The notes: a model not told the origin generated them from the letters alone. 64,000 nucleotides of DNA from an uncultured Ruminococcus sp. (GCA_958403905.1 CATXZD010000004.1:1-64000); one strand, 5' to 3'; positions 45,620-54,395 are shown, numbered from the stretch's first letter. Numbers and translations: made by a program.

Positions 45620-47401
45620 TTATTTTAAATTTTTATAAATTAAGTTTACAACACGTTCCGTTGACTTTCCGTCACGATAATCAAAGAACATATCGGCAAA
45701 TGGTTTAATTTTTTCTGTGCAATAATCTTCATTGTTTATAACATCGATAAGCTGCTCCTGTGAATAAACAATTTTACCCGGAGCAAAAAGCTTAAAGTCA
45801 AAGTAAAAATCACGCTCATTGATATACTTTTCAAGGTCAAACACATAGAAAACCATCGGAATATCAAGCAACGACGCTTCAAAAACAAGCGATGAATAGT
45901 CGGTGATTATCACATCTGTTACAAATAGTAAATCGTTAAGCTCGTTATCCTCCGACAAATCAATAATTCTATCCTTATATTTTTTAGGGATAGGCTGCTT
46001 GTCCTTTACAAATGGATGATGTTTGATAATTATAACATAATCATTAGGTAGTTTTGCACAAACCGTATTTAAATCAAACATCTCGGTAGGATAAAAAGCA
46101 GTTTCCTTTACCATGCCTCTGAATGTCGGAGCAAAAAGAATAATATTTTTATTTTTAAAGTGAGGATGTGCAGAATAAAATTTATTTCTTGCCTGCTTTT
46201 TGTACTCTTCATCAAAGAAAACGTCAGTTCTCGGAATACCTGTTGCCACAACATTGTTGGTAGAAATACCAAAGCCCTCTGAATGACATTTTTTGCAATA
46301 GGTAGAACTTACGGTTACATAATCATAGCTTCTGTGATTTCTTGTAGGCTGAGGAGAACCTTGAGGCTTTGAAAGTCTTGTAAAACCAAATGTTTTAAAT
46401 GCACCACAGGCGTGCCACAGCTGAATAAGCTTTGTCTGCGGTCTTAAATCAATATAGTGAATCTGCGGAGTAAACTCATCAAGAATAACTACCTTGCTTG
46501 TTGCACAAGCTTTAGTAAATTTTCTTATTTCTTTAAAAGACATTTCGGCAATAGTATGCTCATTTAAAATAAAATCAATTTTCAGATTATTATCATCTTT
46601 AATTTTATTATAAACAAAAGCAAAGTTACCCGAAATATCGTCACGTCTTAATGAGATAAACGTGATTTTGTTATTCTTAACTTTTTTTAGCTTATAAAAA
46701 TTATAACATGTTTTAAAAATAAACCTTTTAACAGTCCACAAAGCAATTTTCAGCGTAGCAACCTGTGAGAATCGCCATAACACAAAAGCTACAAAACATT
46801 TAAATTTACTTTCGTCATTAAACCGAGCGGGAAAACGCTTAATGTCAGTAAGTCGCAGAATGCCGTCAATTATGAAAACAGGAAGCATTACAGTGGAAAA
46901 AATGAACTGTACAATCTTTATGAGAAAATTAACAAAGCCCACACAAAATCTGCTGACCGGAGTATGATGAATTTTCTTTTTATTCGGCAAAAAGCGGAAG
47001 TGATTGCCCTCAAAAGTATATCCATAACATTTATCATCTGTTTCAAATACCTCCGGGGTTAAATCCACATTAATTTTCTCTTCATAAAAATCAGCAAATC
47101 CAAAATTAAGATACATATCAAAAGGCTGATAAGCATTTCGTGTTTTCCAGAAAAGCATATCAAGACGATAAGTATATTTTCCTGAAAAGAAGCACTTTCC
47201 GTCAACGTATGTTACATTAGAAAGGACAAACGGAATACGTCTGTCCTCCTGTTCATTAAAAAAATGTAAAACTATTTTTGGTTTGGATAAAAAGTGAGAG
47301 TTAATAGTTTCGTCAGCTACCTCACCCATAATTGTAAGAACCATTTTTTGGTCCTGTATTAACAATTCCTTAACCTCTATTTTATATTCCAACAAGTACA
47401 C
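45620..47401 (-). CDS. CDP-glycerol glycerophosphotransferase-family polymerase
   Basis: A 593-residue enzyme of the TagB/TagF/TarL family, which transfers polyol-phosphate from a CDP carrier onto a teichoic-acid-like chain at the inner membrane face. The N-terminal 140 residues are a separate beta-rich domain, a hydrophobic stretch spans 158-182, and the catalytic GT-B-like region starts near 245. LWHACGAFKTFG (328-339, H330), LFAPTFRG, IIKHHPF and TDYSS are family motifs. The start may be GTG 47401 or TTG 47392. It is the last gene of a cassette that should make the CDP-polyol it uses. Confidence 0.88.
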   Translation of the reverse strand: MYLLEYKIEVKELLIQDQKMVLTIMGEVADETINSHFLSKPKIVLHFFNEQEDRRIPFVLSNVTYVDGKCFFSGKYTYRLDMLFWKTRNAYQPFDMYLNFGFADFYEEKINVDLTPEVFETDDKCYGYTFEGNHFRFLPNKKKIHHTPVSRFCVGFVNFLIKIVQFIFSTVMLPVFIIDGILRLTDIKRFPARFNDESKFKCFVAFVLWRFSQVATLKIALWTVKRFIFKTCYNFYKLKKVKNNKITFISLRRDDISGNFAFVYNKIKDDNNLKIDFILNEHTIAEMSFKEIRKFTKACATSKVVILDEFTPQIHYIDLRPQTKLIQLWHACGAFKTFGFTRLSKPQGSPQPTRNHRSYDYVTVSSTYCKKCHSEGFGISTNNVVATGIPRTDVFFDEEYKKQARNKFYSAHPHFKNKNIILFAPTFRGMVKETAFYPTEMFDLNTVCAKLPNDYVIIIKHHPFVKDKQPIPKKYKDRIIDLSEDNELNDLLFVTDVIITDYSSLVFEASLLDIPMVFYVFDLEKYINERDFYFDFKLFAPGKIVYSQEQLIDVINNEDYCTEKIKPFADMFFDYRDGKSTERVVNLIYKNLK

Positions 47402-47408
47402 CCCGAAT

Positions 47409-48074
47409 TTATTTAATTAATTCCATCATTTTATTTACAGCTTCGTCAATTTTCATACCCTTAGAATATACAGACGAAGAACCTGCAACAAATAAATCAG
47501 CGCCGTATTCACGCATTTTGTGACACAAATCCCAGCTGACGTGTCCGTCAACCTCAAGAATTATATCTTCGCCGCTGTTATCAATAATCTTTCTTACCTT
47601 TGCAATTTTCTCAAAACTGCCCTCGACAATAGGCTGTCCTGCAAAACCGGGATATACGGTCATAACAAGCACTCCGTCGATAACGTCAAGGAAATCATTA
47701 ATAACTTCTGACTTAGTGTCAGGACTGATTGCAAGAAACGGCATTGCTCCACGGTTGCGGATTATATTCAAAACATCACGAAGATTCTCGCATGCTTCAA
47801 TATGAACAGAAACTATATCCCCTTCACCAATGTTCATTCTGTCAAAATACTGTTGCGGTTCATAAGCCATAATATGAATATCTCTTTTCATATTTTTAAG
47901 GACAGGCTTTACAGCTTTTATCAGAGAAGCATCAAGAGTGATATTCGGAACAAACTTACCGTCCATAAAATCAAGATGTATATAATCAACACCCAGATTA
48001 TCAAGCGCTTCAATCTCAGACTGAAGATTTAAAATATCTGCGCACATCAGTGACGGAGAAAGCATTCCTCTCAT
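47409..48074 (-). CDS. Ribulose-phosphate 3-epimerase-like protein
   Basis: A 221-residue TIM-barrel protein of the RPE family, which interconverts D-ribulose 5-phosphate and D-xylulose 5-phosphate. Catalytic residues are kept: H33, D35 (IHLDFMDG), H67 (DIHIM) and D176 (EVDGH). Several loops differ from standard Rpe: SPDTK (117-121) for NPxTP, VYPGFAGQ for VNPGFGGQ, and DGH (176-178) for DGG in the phosphate-binding region. It is placed among polyol-phosphate genes, so it probably supplies the pentulose phosphate, or acts on a related sugar phosphate. AGAGGTG precedes the ATG. Confidence 0.82.
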   Translation of the reverse strand: MRGMLSPSLMCADILNLQSEIEALDNLGVDYIHLDFMDGKFVPNITLDASLIKAVKPVLKNMKRDIHIMAYEPQQYFDRMNIGEGDIVSVHIEACENLRDVLNIIRNRGAMPFLAISPDTKSEVINDFLDVIDGVLVMTVYPGFAGQPIVEGSFEKIAKVRKIIDNSGEDIILEVDGHVSWDLCHKMREYGADLFVAGSSSVYSKGMKIDEAVNKMMELIK

Positions 48075-48085
48075 GAAATCACCTC

Positions 48086-49138
48086 TTAATCTTTGTTAAC
48101 TACCATAATCTTAGCGAAAAATTCAGAATTATTTTTCATAATATCAAGACCCTTATCCATTGTTTCAAGGTCAAATTTATGAGTAATGAGCTTTTCTGCA
48201 TTAATTTTTCCTGATGCCAAAGCATCAACAACAAGGTTCCAGTCGCTCTTATGCGTATCACTGTAGCTTGAATTCCATGTTCCGTGAATAGTAAGCTGCT
48301 TTCTTAAAATCTGCCAGTAAGTGTTCTGCGGGAAAGTAAAGTCACCGTGAGGATTACCGACAAAAATAACCTTTCCACCAGAAGCAGCAGATTCAAGACA
48401 ATTGCAAGCCGTAACCGGTACTCCGACAGCCTCAATGGCTATATCGGCGCCAACACCGTTGGTCATTTTCTTAACCCATTCAATTGGATCTTCGTGAGAA
48501 GAATTACAATATTCATTAAAACCAAGACTTTCAATAAAATCCCAATTATTCAGGTCAGTTCCTACTAAAAGAACTTTTGCACCCCACGCTCTTGCCCACT
48601 GAGCAATAAGCATACCGATTGTTCCAGGTCCGTAAATTACAACCACATCACCGATTTCAATCTGTGCTTGTCTTAAAGCGTGTAAACCGACTGAGCAAGG
48701 CTCGGTCATAGCAGCAACCTCATAAGAAAGGTTATCGGGAATCGGAACAAGATTCCAAACAGGAACACGTACATACTCTGCAAATGCGCCGTCACTTCTT
48801 GAACCGAGATAATCATAGCTTTTGCACATTTCAAATCTGACATTATTGCAATTCTCGCAGGTCTTGCAGGGAATCAAAGGAAACACAGTAGCTCTCATAC
48901 CAATAAGATTTTTGTTTTCCTCGTCAGCTACATCAACAACAATGCCCGAAAATTCATGTCCGGGAATAGTTGGAAAATGGTATGTTCCGTTTACAAAAAT
49001 TCTCGGAATATCAGAACCACAAATTCCGCAAGCCTTTACCTTGAACAAAACTTCACCCGAGTTAAGGTTTGGTATAGGATAATCGCAATATTCAAGATTT
49101 CCAACTTCTCTTAATACCCTTGCTTTCATTTTTTCCAA
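48086..49138 (-). CDS. Zinc-dependent polyol(-phosphate) dehydrogenase
   Basis: A 350-residue medium-chain dehydrogenase. The catalytic zinc is bound by ACGICGSD and PGHEFSG. The structural zinc is bound by CKTCENCNNVRFEMC. The NAD(P)-binding GPGTIGMLIAQWA is near 170. It looks like the sorbitol/galactitol-1-phosphate 5-dehydrogenase branch rather than Staphylococcus TarJ. In this cassette it likely reduces a ketose phosphate to a polyol phosphate. Start is TTG 49138 or ATG 49129. Cofactor and substrate are inferred. Confidence 0.85.
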   Translation of the reverse strand: MEKMKARVLREVGNLEYCDYPIPNLNSGEVLFKVKACGICGSDIPRIFVNGTYHFPTIPGHEFSGIVVDVADEENKNLIGMRATVFPLIPCKTCENCNNVRFEMCKSYDYLGSRSDGAFAEYVRVPVWNLVPIPDNLSYEVAAMTEPCSVGLHALRQAQIEIGDVVVIYGPGTIGMLIAQWARAWGAKVLLVGTDLNNWDFIESLGFNEYCNSSHEDPIEWVKKMTNGVGADIAIEAVGVPVTACNCLESAASGGKVIFVGNPHGDFTFPQNTYWQILRKQLTIHGTWNSSYSDTHKSDWNLVVDALASGKINAEKLITHKFDLETMDKGLDIMKNNSEFFAKIMVVNKD

Positions 49139-49139
49139 A

Positions 49140-49835
49140 TTAATTCACACCTTTCAAAATAGACTCGAAAGTTTCCAAGTCCTCGACAGTGGTAATCTTA
49201 AGATTTCGCTCACTGCCTTTTACCATTCTGATTTCCATTCCGTGTCGATATGCAATCTCACTGCTGCCTGCGGTAAGACCTATCTCCTCGTCTGAAACCT
49301 CGTTATGTATATTAAGATATTTCCTGAATTTAAAGCTTTCGGGTGCTTGTCCTGCAAAAAGCTCAGAACGCTTTAACAGGCAGTCAATACCGCATCCGTC
49401 CTTGCTTTGATAAACAGTGTCTTTAACTGAGATGACAGGCATTGCACCATCATATTCCGTTGCACCCTTAATGCAATCGGAAATAATTTCATCTGAAACG
49501 AGAGGACGAGCTGCATCGTGAACAATAACAATATCAGTGTCTGGTGCATTCTCTTCAATACACTTCAATCCGTTATAAATAGAATGTTGTCTGGTTTTGC
49601 CCGCAGGAGCATAACCACAGATTTTGGTAATACCGTATTTTGCGACATATTCTTCAACAAAACCCTGCCACTGCTTGCTTACAACTACTACCACTTTGTC
49701 AATCTCATTGTGCTTCTGAAAAATATCAAAGCAATAAGAAATAATGGGTTTATCGTGCACCATAAGAAACTGCTTTGGCCTGTCGGCTCCCATTCTGCTT
49801 CCGACACCGCCTGCAAGAATAATAGCAGTATTCAT
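49140..49835 (-). CDS. TarI/IspD-family cytidylyltransferase
   Basis: A 231-residue enzyme that transfers CMP onto a phosphorylated polyol. IILAGGVGSRMGADRPKQFL is the CTP-binding signature, and VHDAARPLV and VKDTVYQS follow. The AGGxGSRMG...PKQF form and the neighbours (dehydrogenase, epimerase, CDP-polyol polymerase) favour a TarI-like role over IspD of the isoprenoid pathway. The ATG at 49835 is six bases after GGAGG and is preferred over the ATG at 49838. It opens the four-gene unit behind a good promoter. Confidence 0.85.
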   Translation of the reverse strand: MNTAIILAGGVGSRMGADRPKQFLMVHDKPIISYCFDIFQKHNEIDKVVVVVSKQWQGFVEEYVAKYGITKICGYAPAGKTRQHSIYNGLKCIEENAPDTDIVIVHDAARPLVSDEIISDCIKGATEYDGAMPVISVKDTVYQSKDGCGIDCLLKRSELFAGQAPESFKFRKYLNIHNEVSDEEIGLTAGSSEIAYRHGMEIRMVKGSERNLKITTVEDLETFESILKGVN

Positions 49836-49915
49836 CATACTCCTCCATTCACATAACAAAAGCTATATAATAACAAAACATAATTTATATAAATCAAACA
49901 TTTATAATCATTTGT

Positions 49916-49945
49916 ATAATACCACATATAGGGCTTTTTTGTCAA
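49916..49945 (-). promoter_or_regulatory. Sigma-A promoter for the polyol-phosphate cassette
   Basis: Minus-strand TTGACA (49945-49940), 18-base spacer, TATTAT (49921-49916). It lies in the 220-base divergent region before the cytidylyltransferase gene. The leader is about 75 bases. Confidence 0.75.
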
Positions 49946-49984
49946 TATGCACGATATACATTGTGGTTATTATTAATATTACAA

Positions 49985-50013
49985 TTGATAAAATCGAATT
50001 ATTTTGTTATAGT
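49985..50013 (+). promoter_or_regulatory. Sigma-A promoter for the M20 amidohydrolase
   Basis: TTGATA (49985-49990), 17-base spacer, TATAGT (50008-50013). The ATG at 50057 follows with GAGGT in between. Confidence 0.65.
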
Positions 50014-50056
50014 ATTTATAAAGAGCTATATTTTAAATTAAAGTGAGGTCTATATT

Positions 50057-51232
50057 ATGGATTTTTACAAACGCGCATTGGAACTAAATGATGAAACTAT
50101 CGCTCACCGCCGTTTTTTTCATAAAAATGCAGAAACAGGACTGAATACACCTGTTGCTGTTGACTATGTTATGAAAAGTCTTACCGAATCCGGTCTGGAA
50201 CCACAAAAATGCGGTTATGGCGTAACTGCACTTTTAGGCAAGGGAGAGAAAACTTTACTGTTGCGAGCAGATATGGATGCTCTGCCTATGTCCGAAGAAA
50301 GTGGAGAAGAATTTGCCTGTCCCACAGGTAAACAGGCTCATACATGCGGTCACGATTTTCATGCCGCTATGCTGCTTACAGCCGCAAAAATCCTTAAAGA
50401 AAATGAGGATAAGCTCTGTGGTAAAGTAAAGTTTATGTTTCAGCCTGCCGAAGAAACCTTTGAAGGCAGCAATAATATGATTGAAAACGGAATTCTTGAA
50501 AATCCCAAGCCAGACGCCGCTCTTGCTTTTCACGTTACACCCGGCAATTTGCCTATAGGACTTTTTATGTACAATTGCGGCGGCATTATGATGTCGTCTG
50601 TTGACGGATTCAGAATTACTATAACAGGCAAAGGCGGTCATGGAGCATATCCTAATCTCACTTTGGACCCGATTCACACTGCTGTACAGATTTACACTGC
50701 ATTAGAGGGGCTGATAGCAAGAAACTCTAACCCCGAAAAGAACTGTGTTCTCACCATAGGTAAATTTCAAAGCGGCAATGCTGCTAATATTATCCCCGAC
50801 ACGGCTGAACTTGAAGGGACTCTGCGTACAAATGATACACACGAAAGAGAACTGCTCGTTGGCAAAATCAGAGAAGTTGCAAACGGAATTGCTGAAATAA
50901 ACGGCACAAAAGCGAAAATCAAGTCTCTTTCTCAGGTTCCTCCTCTTATATGCGATAGAAAATTCACCGAACAAATTGCAGCTTTTATGCAGGAAATGGA
51001 TATTCCCGAAATAACTCCATATCCGGATATGCAGGCAAATGCATCAGAAGATTTTGCAATTATTGCAGAAAAAATTCCGTCTGCTTTTATCTATCTTTCC
51101 GCAGGCTTTCACGATGAACGTGGTGCATATTCAGCTCACAATCCAAAGGTGCGTTTTAACGAGGAGGTCTGCCCTATCGGCGCTTCTGCTCTTGCATATT
51201 GTGCAGTTCGCTGGCTTGAAACAAACAAATAA
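50057..51232 (+). CDS. M20-family amidohydrolase
   Basis: A 391-residue metal-dependent amidohydrolase of the M20D group (N-acyl amino acid, hippurate or IAA-amino acid hydrolases). Metal ligands appear in CGHDFHAAML and QPAEET. The conserved ADMDALP and GGHGAYP (dimerisation domain) are present, and a final His is in YSAHNP. The substrate is not predictable. GAGGT lies seven bases before the ATG. It is the first plus-strand gene and is not obviously linked to the following germination genes. Confidence 0.92.
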   Translation: MDFYKRALELNDETIAHRRFFHKNAETGLNTPVAVDYVMKSLTESGLEPQKCGYGVTALLGKGEKTLLLRADMDALPMSEESGEEFACPTGKQAHTCGHDFHAAMLLTAAKILKENEDKLCGKVKFMFQPAEETFEGSNNMIENGILENPKPDAALAFHVTPGNLPIGLFMYNCGGIMMSSVDGFRITITGKGGHGAYPNLTLDPIHTAVQIYTALEGLIARNSNPEKNCVLTIGKFQSGNAANIIPDTAELEGTLRTNDTHERELLVGKIREVANGIAEINGTKAKIKSLSQVPPLICDRKFTEQIAAFMQEMDIPEITPYPDMQANASEDFAIIAEKIPSAFIYLSAGFHDERGAYSAHNPKVRFNEEVCPIGASALAYCAVRWLETNK

Positions 51233-51283
51233 CACTATTTTAATTCTCATACAGAATATTTCTCGCCTGACCTGCTGTTAGTA

Positions 51284-51310
51284 ACGAAAAAACAGATTAA
51301 GCATACTATA
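51284..51310 (+). promoter_or_regulatory. Possible sigma-K-type promoter for cwlJ-gerQ
   Basis: AC (51284-51285), 16-base spacer, CATACTATA (51302-51310), which fits the mother-cell sigma-K form CATANNNTA. Placement about 30 bases before the cwlJ ATG is right. In Bacillus these genes are mother-cell expressed (sigma-E/K). Motif is short, so chance cannot be excluded. Confidence 0.4.
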
Positions 51311-51339
51311 GAATAAACGACAAGTCAGCGGGTGATTAA

Positions 51340-51783
51340 ATGGCATTTGATACAAGAGAGCTTTTTGCAAGGCTTTTGAAATGTGAAGCCGGAGGAGAAG
51401 GCGACGATGGAATGAGAGCTGTTGCATCAGTAATAATAAACAGAGCCAATGCTACCGAAGGTGAATTTGCCAGAGTAAGCAACGGCGGTGATGTCAGAGC
51501 AATTATTGAACAGCCTAATCAGTTCACCTGCCTTAAAACGTCTATCGGCGGAGCATACAATTCACAAAACATTTACAATATGGTTCCTGAAGATATTCAC
51601 TACGAAATTGCTGACTGGGCACTTGCAGGAAATACGGCAAGCTCAGTCGGTAATTCGTTGTTTTATTTTAATCCGTTTTCTTCAACCTGCCCTAACTACT
51701 TTCCGTCAAATATTGGGGTCATATATAACCGTGTAGGTGATCACTGCTTCTACTCTCCTACTCAAGCATATTCAAAAACATAA
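51340..51783 (+). CDS. cwlJ: Cell wall hydrolase CwlJ
   Basis: A 147-residue cortex-lytic enzyme (SleB-like hydrolase domain) without a signal peptide, matching CwlJ, which is built into the spore coat and activated during germination. The catalytic-domain signature LLKCEAGGEGDDGMRAVASV contains the invariant Glu. NRANATEG and LFYFNP are typical. It is followed 11 bases later by gerQ, whose product CwlJ needs for coat assembly. Expected expression is in the mother cell. Confidence 0.9.
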   Translation: MAFDTRELFARLLKCEAGGEGDDGMRAVASVIINRANATEGEFARVSNGGDVRAIIEQPNQFTCLKTSIGGAYNSQNIYNMVPEDIHYEIADWALAGNTASSVGNSLFYFNPFSSTCPNYFPSNIGVIYNRVGDHCFYSPTQAYSKT

Positions 51784-51794
51784 GGGTGATAATA

Positions 51795-52439
51795 ATGGCT
51801 AATCAGAATACAGGAAATACAAGCATCGGCACAATGCAACCAATGAGCATTATTCCCAATGAAGCTTTTAACACTACGCTTAGTCAGGGAATAAATCCCG
51901 GAGATTTCTATGGAATTTCACAGGACGGCTGTAATATGCAAGGGTGTGTTCCTAACGTTGTAAATCAGGAAAAATTTAATATTCCTTCTGTTGAACAAAT
52001 TGCAGCTTATCATAATCAGCTAATCAGTGGTACAGGAACTTCTCAAACTATAGCCTCAAGCGGCACAACAACACAGCAGGGCTTGCAGGAAAATATAAGC
52101 GGAAATCAAAATGTTGCACCTTCAACACCTGCAACAACTTTCGACTACGGCGCAACAATTCAACAACCTCTTGAAAGCAGTCTTATGGATGGAATTACAG
52201 ATATACAGCATCCATATCCGGTTACAGCTGAAAGTCTGCAATATTTAAACGGATTTTTAAGGACGCAGATCGGAAGACGAGTTTCTATAGATTTTCTTGT
52301 AGGCTCAAATACAATTGTTACAAAATCGGGCTTTTTACTTGGCGTTGCATCAAACTATATTCTTATTAACGAACTTGACACCAATGACTTGACAACATGT
52401 GACTTTTACAATATAAAATTCATAAGATTCTATTATTAA
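51795..52439 (+). CDS. gerQ: Spore coat protein GerQ
   Basis: A 214-residue protein: a low-complexity Gln/Thr/Ser-rich N-terminal 130 residues, then the GerQ domain (about 148-214) with YLNGFLRTQIGRRVSIDFL, SGFLLGVASNYILINE and CDFYNIKFIRFYY. GerQ is a coat protein required for CwlJ localisation and is cross-linked by transglutaminase in Bacillus. The ATG at 51795 follows GGGTGAT; the upstream GTG overlaps that site and is rejected. Confidence 0.92.
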   Translation: MANQNTGNTSIGTMQPMSIIPNEAFNTTLSQGINPGDFYGISQDGCNMQGCVPNVVNQEKFNIPSVEQIAAYHNQLISGTGTSQTIASSGTTTQQGLQENISGNQNVAPSTPATTFDYGATIQQPLESSLMDGITDIQHPYPVTAESLQYLNGFLRTQIGRRVSIDFLVGSNTIVTKSGFLLGVASNYILINELDTNDLTTCDFYNIKFIRFYY

Positions 52440-52456
52440 AAGTTTATTTACAAAAC

Positions 52457-52482
52457 AATCCCGCCACCACAGTGACGGGATT
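52457..52482. terminator. Bidirectional terminator between gerQ and tsf
   Basis: AATCCCG and CGGGATT enclose an inner CAC/GTG stem with one C-A mismatch. T-rich sequence follows on the plus strand (TTTAATA) and the minus strand gives TTGTTTTG. It serves two convergent genes. Confidence 0.75.
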
Positions 52483-52532
52483 TAATATCATATGAGATAT
52501 ATTAGAATATATACTATTATTCTATAACAGAA

Positions 52533-53444
52533 TTATTTTACCATGCTTGCTACTTCAGCAGCAAAATCGTCCTGTCTCTTCTCAATGCCTTCGCCCTTTT
52601 CGAAACGAACGAATTTCTTGATTTCGATAGAACCGCCGAGAGCCTTTGCAGTATTCTGTGTGTACTGTTTGATTGACTGCTTGTTGTCCTTAACGAATTC
52701 CTGATCAACAAGACAGTTTTCCTTATAGAATTTGCCAATCTTACCCATTACAATCTTATCTGCAATTGCCTCGGGCTTACCTTCGTTGATTACCTGCTGA
52801 CGCATAACTTCTTTTTCATGCGCAATAATTTCAGCGGGTACATCATTTTCTGTAAGATACTGAGTGTTGAGAGCTGCAATCTGCATTGCAACATCCTTAC
52901 CGTAAGCAGTGAATTCAGGCTTAGAAGCAAGGTCTGTATCAAAGTTTACAAGAACGCCGATTTTACCGCCTGCGTGTACATAAGCAACGCAAGCGCCTTC
53001 CATACGTTCAAAACGACGAATCTGAATATTCTCGCCGATTGTAAGAACCTTTTCCTGTAAGAGCTCAGCAACTGTCTGATCAGTACCCTCAGCCTGAAGA
53101 GCAAGAAGAGCCTCAACATCAACAGGATTCTGCTTCATAACTGTTTCAGCACAAGCCTTTACAAAATCCATAAATGAATCGTTCTTAGCAACAAAATCTG
53201 TTTCAGCGTTTACTTCGATTACAACGCCAACAGAAAGATCCTCGCTTGTGCAAGCGTAAGCTACACCTTCAGCAGCTACTCTGCTTGCCTTTTTAGCCTG
53301 CTTAGCAAGACCCTGTTCTCTTAAAAAGTCAATTGCCTTATCCATATCGCCGTCAGCATTAGTGAGTGCCTTTTTGCAGTCCATCATGCCGCAGCCTGTT
53401 TTTTCTCTGAGTGCTTTTACATCTTGAGCTGTAAATGCTGCCAT
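52533..53444 (-). CDS. tsf: Translation elongation factor Ts
   Basis: Guanine nucleotide exchange factor for EF-Tu. The 303 residues have the N-terminal UBA-like domain with LREKTGCGMMDCKKAL, then VIEVNAETDFVAKN and VAYVHAGGKIGVLV in the core domain. It follows rpsB by 39 bases, the universal rpsB-tsf order. frr and pyrH do not follow here; a terminator and convergent gerQ do. Confidence 0.98.
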   Translation of the reverse strand: MAAFTAQDVKALREKTGCGMMDCKKALTNADGDMDKAIDFLREQGLAKQAKKASRVAAEGVAYACTSEDLSVGVVIEVNAETDFVAKNDSFMDFVKACAETVMKQNPVDVEALLALQAEGTDQTVAELLQEKVLTIGENIQIRRFERMEGACVAYVHAGGKIGVLVNFDTDLASKPEFTAYGKDVAMQIAALNTQYLTENDVPAEIIAHEKEVMRQQVINEGKPEAIADKIVMGKIGKFYKENCLVDQEFVKDNKQSIKQYTQNTAKALGGSIEIKKFVRFEKGEGIEKRQDDFAAEVASMVK

Positions 53445-53483
53445 ATGAATACATCCTTTCGTAAAGTAATTTAAAAATTATAA

Positions 53484-54212
53484 TTATTCAGCTGTTTCTT
53501 CTGTTTCTTCAACAGCAGCTGCACCCATCTGACCTTCTCTGCCCTCAATTACAGCGTTAGCCATTGCGCCTGCAATAAGCTTTACTGCACGGATAGCGTC
53601 GTCATTACCGGGAATTACATAGTCAATTTCATCAGGATCACAGTTTGTATCAACGATTGCAACAATCGGGATGTTGAGCTTTTTAGCTTCTGAAACTGCA
53701 ATTCTTTCTTTTCTTGGGTCAACAATAAAGAGTGCACCAGGCATCTCTGTCATATCCTTGATACCGCCCATAAACTTTTCAAGTTTTTCAATTTCAAGGT
53801 TAAGCTTAATAACTTCTTTTTTGGGAAGAAGGTCAAATGTACCGTCCTCCTGCATAGCACGAAGCTGCTTTAAACGAGCAATTCTTCTGCGGATTGTTGA
53901 GAAGTTAGTGAGCATACCGCCGAGCCATCTTGCATTTACATAGTAAGCGCCTGCACGTTCTGCCTCTTCTTTAACAGAATCCTGAGCCTGCTTTTTTGTA
54001 CCTACAAAAAGAATACTTTTCCCTTCTGCGGAAATCTCACGAACAAAGTTGTAAGCTTCCTCAAGCTTTTTAACGCTCTTCTGAAGGTCAATGATGTAGA
54101 TACCGTTACGTTCTGTGAAGATGTACTCTGCCATCTTAGGATTCCATCTTCTTGTCTGGTGACCGAAATGTACACCGGCCTCCAAGAGTTGTTTCATAGA
54201 AACTACTGCCAT
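53484..54212 (-). CDS. rpsB: Ribosomal protein uS2
   Basis: A 242-residue small-subunit protein. [20 protein letters not shown] and [14 protein letters not shown] are diagnostic, and a short acidic tail ends the protein. AAGGAGG precedes the ATG. It has its own promoter with a leader of about 100 bases that carries several small hairpins. Confidence 0.98.
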   Translation of the reverse strand: MAVVSMKQLLEAGVHFGHQTRRWNPKMAEYIFTERNGIYIIDLQKSVKKLEEAYNFVREISAEGKSILFVGTKKQAQDSVKEEAERAGAYYVNARWLGGMLTNFSTIRRRIARLKQLRAMQEDGTFDLLPKKEVIKLNLEIEKLEKFMGGIKDMTEMPGALFIVDPRKERIAVSEAKKLNIPIVAIVDTNCDPDEIDYVIPGNDDAIRAVKLIAGAMANAVIEGREGQMGAAAVEETEETAE

Positions 54213-54318
54213 TTTTATTTCCTCCTTAGGTTAAAACCTCCGCTGTGCCTTGATTTTATCGACGCAATAAGCAATTATGCCACCCTGCCGACAAGCATCA
54301 GCGTGCGAAATGCTTATA
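54213..54318 (-). ncRNA. Structured leader of rpsB
   Basis: The leader contains AGGTTTTAACCT (54228-54239), a hairpin abutting the AAGGAGG ribosome-binding site and holding a second GGAGG-like sequence in its stem, plus GC-rich pairing segments upstream (GTCGGCAGGGTGGC). Ribosomal protein S2 leaders control rpsB in other bacteria. A comparable role here is inferred only. Confidence 0.4.
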
Positions 54319-54319
54319 T

Positions 54320-54347
54320 ATTATACCATAAAAAAGAAAAAAATCAA
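54320..54347 (-). promoter_or_regulatory. Sigma-A promoter for rpsB-tsf
   Basis: Minus-strand TTGATT (54347-54342), 16-base spacer, TATAAT (54325-54320). The -35 overlaps the 3' arm of the upstream gene's terminator. Confidence 0.75.
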
Positions 54348-54374
54348 GTGTTTTTTTAGAAAATCACTTGATTT
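54341..54374 (-). terminator. Terminator after the SleB-type hydrolase gene
   Basis: Minus-strand AAATCAAGTG and CACTTGATTT (10-base stem) with a 14-base loop, then a run of Ts. It shares bases with the rpsB -35 element. Confidence 0.8.
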
Positions 54375-54395
54375 TTACAGATATTTAATACTGAA

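Noticed and set aside
49140..49835. Calling the cytidylyltransferase IspD
   Set aside because: The AGGxGSRMG...PKQF form and the polyol-polymer neighbours favour TarI, though IspD cannot be fully excluded without a tree.
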